A stretch of DNA of 64,000 nucleotides from Gammaproteobacteria bacterium (GTDB taxonomy: Bacteria; Pseudomonadota; Gammaproteobacteria; Steroidobacterales; Steroidobacteraceae). The notes beneath the pieces were generated by a model that had not been told where the DNA came from, ran no database searches, and saw only the letters and a program-made list of their open reading frames with translations. Position numbers and translations under genes: made by a program. The stretch lies in NCBI GenBank assembly GCA_025355645.1, contig JANXZG010000053.1, positions 1 through 64,000 on the forward strand, written 5' to 3'. Below, piece by piece: positions 60,407 through 64,000 of this stretch (its first letter is position 1; each line of letters opens with the position of its first letter).

Positions 60407-62804
60407 GGGTAAGCCTTTCTCCGTGTTCAGTAGTCTGCGCAACCGCATCCTAGCGCTTGTGCTGGGCCTCGTCACGCTGGTGTTGGCAGCCACCATCACT
60501 GCAGTCGTCTTCGAGGCACGCGCCGAAGTGCAGACACAGGTCGGCCTGCAGTTGCGCTCCGCGGCCGCCACGACACGCGAGGCGCTGTATTCGCGCGGCA
60601 CGCAGCTGGCGAACGCCGCCATTGTGTTGACCGCCGATTTCGGCTTCAAGGAAGCGGTTGCCTCGGCCGATTCGGCCACATTGCTCTCGGCGCTTGAGAA
60701 TCAACGCGCGCGGATCAGGGCGGACCTTGTCGTGGTGCTGAACCCCGATGGCCTCGCCCTGTCGAGCACCGCGGGCACGCTGTCCAGCAAGACCAGCGCG
60801 GATTTGCGCAGGATCGTGATCGAGGACCCTGATGGAAAGACGCTGCGACTGTACCGCCTGCTCGATGGCCGGCCGTACCTGCTGGTCGTCTCGCCGGTGC
60901 TCGCGCCCGATCTGATCGGCTGGGCCGCGATGGGCTTTGCGCTGGATGATCGGGTCGCCGGCGAGATGTCGCGACTGATGGGCGTCGAGGTATCGTTCGT
61001 CGCGATCGATCGCGACGAGGCGCCCTATGTGGCGAGTTCCATGAAGGATTCGGCGCGCCCCGATCCTGCCGCCGTGATGGCGGGCACTGAGGCCAAGCCG
61101 TTTGTAATCGAGGTGCAGGGCGACAAGCTCTTCACCCAGAAGATCCTGCTGGACACCGCATCGGGCCAGCTGACGCTGGTCTTGCAACGCTCGCTGTCCC
61201 TTGCGTTGAAGCCGTATGTCGACATCCGCGACTCGATGCTGGCCATCGGCCTGTTGCTGATGATCGTCGCATCATTCCTGTCAGTGCTGCTCGCGCGCAG
61301 CACCACGCGACCCGTTGAGGACCTGACGCGCGCGGCGGAAAGCCTTGAGGCCGGGGATTACAGTGTCATCGTGCCGCCCGCGAGCAGCACGGAGCTGCGC
61401 CAGCTGGCGCGCTCGTTCGATGCGATGCGCATCGCGGTCGCCGATCGCGAAGCGACGATTCGCCACCAGGCGGCACACGATGTCGTGACCGGTCTTCCGA
61501 CCCGCGCGCGCATTGCTGAAACCCTGGAGGCCATGCTGGTGGCTGCGGGAAAGGCGCAGCGCGCCGTTGCGGTGTGCCAGGTCGGATTGCTGCAATTCCA
61601 GTCGATCATAGGATCCTTCGGCCACGCAGCCGCAGACGAAGTGCTTTGCGAGGTCGGGCGGCGCCTGGCTCCGGAAGCGGGGCTGCGCGGGCGGGTGGCA
61701 CACCTTGGCACGGGCCGGTTCATTGTGCTGCTGAACTGCTCGAACCGCGAGCAGGCAGCGCACGATGCCCAGTCGATCGTCGAGCGGCTGCGCAAGTCGT
61801 TTGACTACGCAGGCGTATCCTTCCAGCTCGAGAGCTGCATCGGCGTTGCAGTATTTCCAGACGATGGCGCACAGGCGGCGCAACTGTTGCAGCGCTCGGA
61901 CCTCGCGATGTTCCGCGCCCGCGACGCCTCGCAGGTTGTCGGCGTGTACGTCAGCGGCGACGATGAGATTCATCGCCACCGGCTCGCCATACTGGGCGAG
62001 TTGCGTCACGCGATCGAAGCCAATGAACTCGAGCTTTTCTACCAGCCCAAGGTCAATGTCGCGAGCGGCGCGGCGGTCGGCTGCGAGGCGCTGATTCGCT
62101 GGAAGCACCCGCAAAAAGGCTATATCCCGCCGGTTGATTTCGTGCCGCATGCTGAACGCAGCGGCGCCATCTGTGCACTGACGAAGTGGGTGCTGAACAG
62201 CGCATTGCGGCAGCTCGAGGACTGGCGCCGCCAGCAGCTCATCCTCGACGTCTCGATCAATATATCGCCCGTCGACCTCGCTGACCCGGGGTTTGCCGAC
62301 TCGGTTGAGCACTTGCTGCATACCACCGGCGTCGATGCCAGCCACGTGGTGCTCGAAGTCACCGAAAGCGGCGCGATGCAGGACCTGCAGAACACCATGC
62401 GCACCATGGAGCGCCTGCGCATCCTCGGCATACGCTTCTCGATCGACGATTTCGGGACCGGTTACTCCTCCCTTGCACACCTGCGCCGGCTGCCGGTGGA
62501 CGAAATCAAGATCGACCGCTCATTCATCCAGGAACTCGAATCCGGCGCGGCCGACGATGTGATCGTAAGGTCCACAGTCAATCTCGGCCACGACATGCAC
62601 CTGAAGGTAGTGGCCGAGGGCGTCGAGATCGCCGCCAGCTGGAACGCGCTCGCCGCCATGGGCTGTGATCTGGTGCAGGGATATTTCGTGGCGAAGCCGA
62701 TGCCGGCCGCACAGTTTGCCGAATGGGTGCGGACCAGATCGCGCGGCGAGAAGAATGCGGGCGCGGACCAGTGCGGCGTGCTCGTGCCCTTGCGCCGGGC
62801 CTGA
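60405..62804 (+). CDS. Membrane GGDEF-EAL protein, probable c-di-GMP phosphodiesterase
   Basis: A 799-residue sensor. One helix near residues 15-37, a periplasmic sensor region (about 40-270), a second helix (LAIGLLLMIVASFLSVLLA, about 278-296), HAMP (about 297-350), a degenerate GGDEF domain (about 358-520; LGTGRF stands at the signature) and an EAL domain (about 535-790) with CEALIRWKHP, DDFGTGYSSLAHLRRLPVDEIKIDRSFI intact. So it probably degrades c-di-GMP. ATG 60405 is used; ATG 60342 adds 21 residues. It is divergent from the cupredoxin/porin pair, which may be functionally linked. Confidence 0.9.
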   Translation: MGKPFSVFSSLRNRILALVLGLVTLVLAATITAVVFEARAEVQTQVGLQLRSAAATTREALYSRGTQLANAAIVLTADFGFKEAVASADSATLLSALENQRARIRADLVVVLNPDGLALSSTAGTLSSKTSADLRRIVIEDPDGKTLRLYRLLDGRPYLLVVSPVLAPDLIGWAAMGFALDDRVAGEMSRLMGVEVSFVAIDRDEAPYVASSMKDSARPDPAAVMAGTEAKPFVIEVQGDKLFTQKILLDTASGQLTLVLQRSLSLALKPYVDIRDSMLAIGLLLMIVASFLSVLLARSTTRPVEDLTRAAESLEAGDYSVIVPPASSTELRQLARSFDAMRIAVADREATIRHQAAHDVVTGLPTRARIAETLEAMLVAAGKAQRAVAVCQVGLLQFQSIIGSFGHAAADEVLCEVGRRLAPEAGLRGRVAHLGTGRFIVLLNCSNREQAAHDAQSIVERLRKSFDYAGVSFQLESCIGVAVFPDDGAQAAQLLQRSDLAMFRARDASQVVGVYVSGDDEIHRHRLAILGELRHAIEANELELFYQPKVNVASGAAVGCEALIRWKHPQKGYIPPVDFVPHAERSGAICALTKWVLNSALRQLEDWRRQQLILDVSINISPVDLADPGFADSVEHLLHTTGVDASHVVLEVTESGAMQDLQNTMRTMERLRILGIRFSIDDFGTGYSSLAHLRRLPVDEIKIDRSFIQELESGAADDVIVRSTVNLGHDMHLKVVAEGVEIAASWNALAAMGCDLVQGYFVAKPMPAAQFAEWVRTRSRGEKNAGADQCGVLVPLRRA

Positions 62805-63533
62805 TCAGAAGCGCGTCGAGAGCCCGGTCAGCCACTGCGGCGAGCGGTCGAGTACCCAGGCCTGCAGGTGTAAGTCCCAACCGGTCGCAATCAGCATGCC
62901 GAGCGCGACCAGCACGACCCCGAGGATTTTTTTGCCTATTGCCCCGGCGCTGAGCAATCGCCCGCGAATACGCACAAGCGTGGCCCGCGACAGCAGCCCG
63001 AGGGCGACCAGCGGTGCGGCAGCCCCTAACCCAAACATCAGCATCAGCAGCGCGATCTGCCCCAGATTCTGGCCGCGGCTAGCCAGCGTCGTCGCGGCAC
63101 CGAGCGTCGGTCCCACGCAGGGAGTCCACACCACGCCGAGCAGCAGGCCGACCAGCAGTTGGCCTGCCAGGCCATTGGTGGTGACCCGCTGCAGCACCCG
63201 CTGGCCCGCGTCGCCGAACCCGGCGGTCGCGCGCGCGATGCGCTCCTGCAACCGCGGCACCAGCAGGATCACTCCAAACAGCACCAGCAGCGCCGCGCCC
63301 GCGACCCGGAAGATATCCGGATCCAGCCCGAGCGAGGACGCCAGCGGCGCAAGCACCAGGCCCACGAGGGTGTATGACAAGGCGAGGCCGGCGCCGAGGG
63401 ATAGCGGACCCAGACGATGGGCATTTGCGGCGGAAGCCACCAGGACCGGAATCAATGGCAAGACGCAGGGCGAGAGCGTCGAGAGCGCGCCGGCGAGCAG
63501 ACCCAGTCCGTAGGTTGCGGGTCCGAAGTCCAC
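62805..63533 (-). CDS. CcdA/DsbD-like thiol transporter
   Basis: A 242-residue six-helix protein with the two conserved redox cysteines in LSTLSPCVLPLIPVL (helix 1) and VVWTPCVGPTLGAA (helix 4). CcdA passes reducing power from cytosolic thioredoxin to periplasmic thiols for cytochrome c maturation and related tasks. Start GTG at 63533. Its stop codon abuts the stop of the converging GGDEF-EAL gene with no base between. It follows a periplasmic thioredoxin gene, its likely partner. Confidence 0.9.
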   Translation of the reverse strand: MDFGPATYGLGLLAGALSTLSPCVLPLIPVLVASAANAHRLGPLSLGAGLALSYTLVGLVLAPLASSLGLDPDIFRVAGAALLVLFGVILLVPRLQERIARATAGFGDAGQRVLQRVTTNGLAGQLLVGLLLGVVWTPCVGPTLGAATTLASRGQNLGQIALLMLMFGLGAAAPLVALGLLSRATLVRIRGRLLSAGAIGKKILGVVLVALGMLIATGWDLHLQAWVLDRSPQWLTGLSTRF

Positions 63534-63547
63534 GAAGCTTGCCGCGG

Positions 63548-63934
63548 CTAGGAAATTGCGCCGTGCAGAAATGACTCGAGCGCCGCCTTCTCGGTCTGCC
63601 CGGTCGAGCGCGCAGACTCGTGCTGGCCCTTAAATACGACAATGGTACTTTGCTGGTTCACCCGCAGCGCCGCCCTCAAGGCTTTTTCGGTGTCGAAATC
63701 GGCGACGTACAGCGTCAGTGACTTCATTTCCGGTGAATTGACCAGCTCCTTCAGTACCGGCGCCTGGGCTCGGCAGGTCGGGCACCAGTCCGCGTGGAAG
63801 ACGACGGCCACCGTCTGGCCGGCATTGCGCGCGGCGTCAAATGCGGCCTGGTTGAACGGGACTTCGGCGGCCGGGACAAGCGATGCCGTCAGGCTCAAAA
63901 GCAGCGCGGCTGCGCATGCGACGAGGGTCTTCAT
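63548..63934 (-). CDS. Periplasmic thioredoxin-fold protein
   Basis: A 128-residue protein with signal peptide (LVACAAALLLSLTASLVPAA) and a thioredoxin domain whose active site is FHADWCPTC; VNQQSTIVVFKG supplies the usual cis-Pro position as QST rather than a Pro, a deviation worth noting. It probably receives electrons from the CcdA protein encoded 14 nt downstream. CAGGAG precedes the ATG by 5 nt. Confidence 0.88.
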   Translation of the reverse strand: MKTLVACAAALLLSLTASLVPAAEVPFNQAAFDAARNAGQTVAVVFHADWCPTCRAQAPVLKELVNSPEMKSLTLYVADFDTEKALRAALRVNQQSTIVVFKGQHESARSTGQTEKAALESFLHGAIS

Positions 63935-64000
63935 TGGAACTCCTGCGGTTTGGACAGGAAAGTAGACCCGGCTTCCGCTTGTTTTATCACCGGGTACAAT

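Noticed and set aside
63961..64000. TACAAT at the right edge as a promoter -10
   Set aside because: Sequence ends at the hexamer and no -35 at good spacing was convincing; the target gene is outside the window.

Overview
The window is GC-rich (an impression from reading, not a computed value) and densely packed with short intergenic gaps and many 1 to 20 nt stop/start overlaps. Gene content and order (rpoZ-spoT-ridA-recG, yibN-grxC-secB-gpsA, glnA-DUF4124-ntrB-ntrC, tatABC, two-subunit glycyl-tRNA synthetase, PbpG, UbiC/UbiA) indicate a gammaproteobacterial chromosome. TonB-dependent uptake, an IorAB-type molybdenum hydroxylase and an aa3 oxidase suggest an aerobic environmental lineage near the Steroidobacter/Nevskia/Xanthomonas branch; that placement is inference. 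No rRNA, tRNA, prophage or CRISPR array was recognised.

Layout: 0-1.6 kb holds a partial small gene, a broken low-complexity small gene and a DUF72 gene. 1.6-9 kb is the stringent-response/recG operon followed by ubiC, ubiA and bioC. 9-17.2 kb is a complete aa3 cytochrome c oxidase operon with its copper and heme A assembly factors (DUF2244, coxB, coxA, small membrane protein, ctaG, coxC, SURF1, a Sco-like protein, ctaA, ctaB). 17.2-20.8 kb carries an outer-membrane-type protein divergent from a cupin / tandem-thioredoxin / GST operon with a palindromic operator-like site. 20.8-26.3 kb is an ECF sigma / anti-sigma pair followed by DUF4331, lipoprotein, TPR and HupE/UreJ genes. The same promoter-like sequence, GCATCC-N16-CGTATTG, precedes both the sigma gene and the DUF4331 gene, so this looks like one self-regulated envelope module of unknown function, the best candidate here for an undescribed system.

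26.4-30.1 kb holds an ArsR/SRPBCC pair with a long palindrome over the ArsR start codon, then iorB-iorA. 30.1-37.6 kb is mostly housekeeping (AI-2E family, uvrD, dtd, tatABC, EamA, small membrane and SRPBCC proteins, MAPEG). At 37.6 kb a clear TPP riboswitch precedes a TonB-dependent receptor, predicting a thiamin or thiamin-precursor receptor. 39.8-44.3 kb (minus) holds pbpG, a diguanylate cyclase, ctpA and envC. A stand-alone TnpB gene sits between envC and yibN, where E. coli has gpmM; its RuvC-II glutamate is replaced by glycine and a glutamate lies 44 residues downstream. 45.7-47.9 kb is yibN-grxC-secB-gpsA. 47.9-54.3 kb (minus) is trmL-mscS and the nitrogen regulon glnA / DUF4124 / ntrBC, with a good sigma-54 promoter and two NtrC-like sites before glnA. 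54.3-58 kb is glyQ-glyS-plsC ending in a strong hairpin that terminates a converging small broken gene. 58.4-64 kb has a porin-like protein and a cupredoxin divergent from a GGDEF-EAL protein, and a thioredoxin/CcdA pair.

All assignments come from reading the sequence and remembered family features; no database search was run. Start codons were chosen from ribosome-binding sites, overlaps with upstream stops and usual family lengths.
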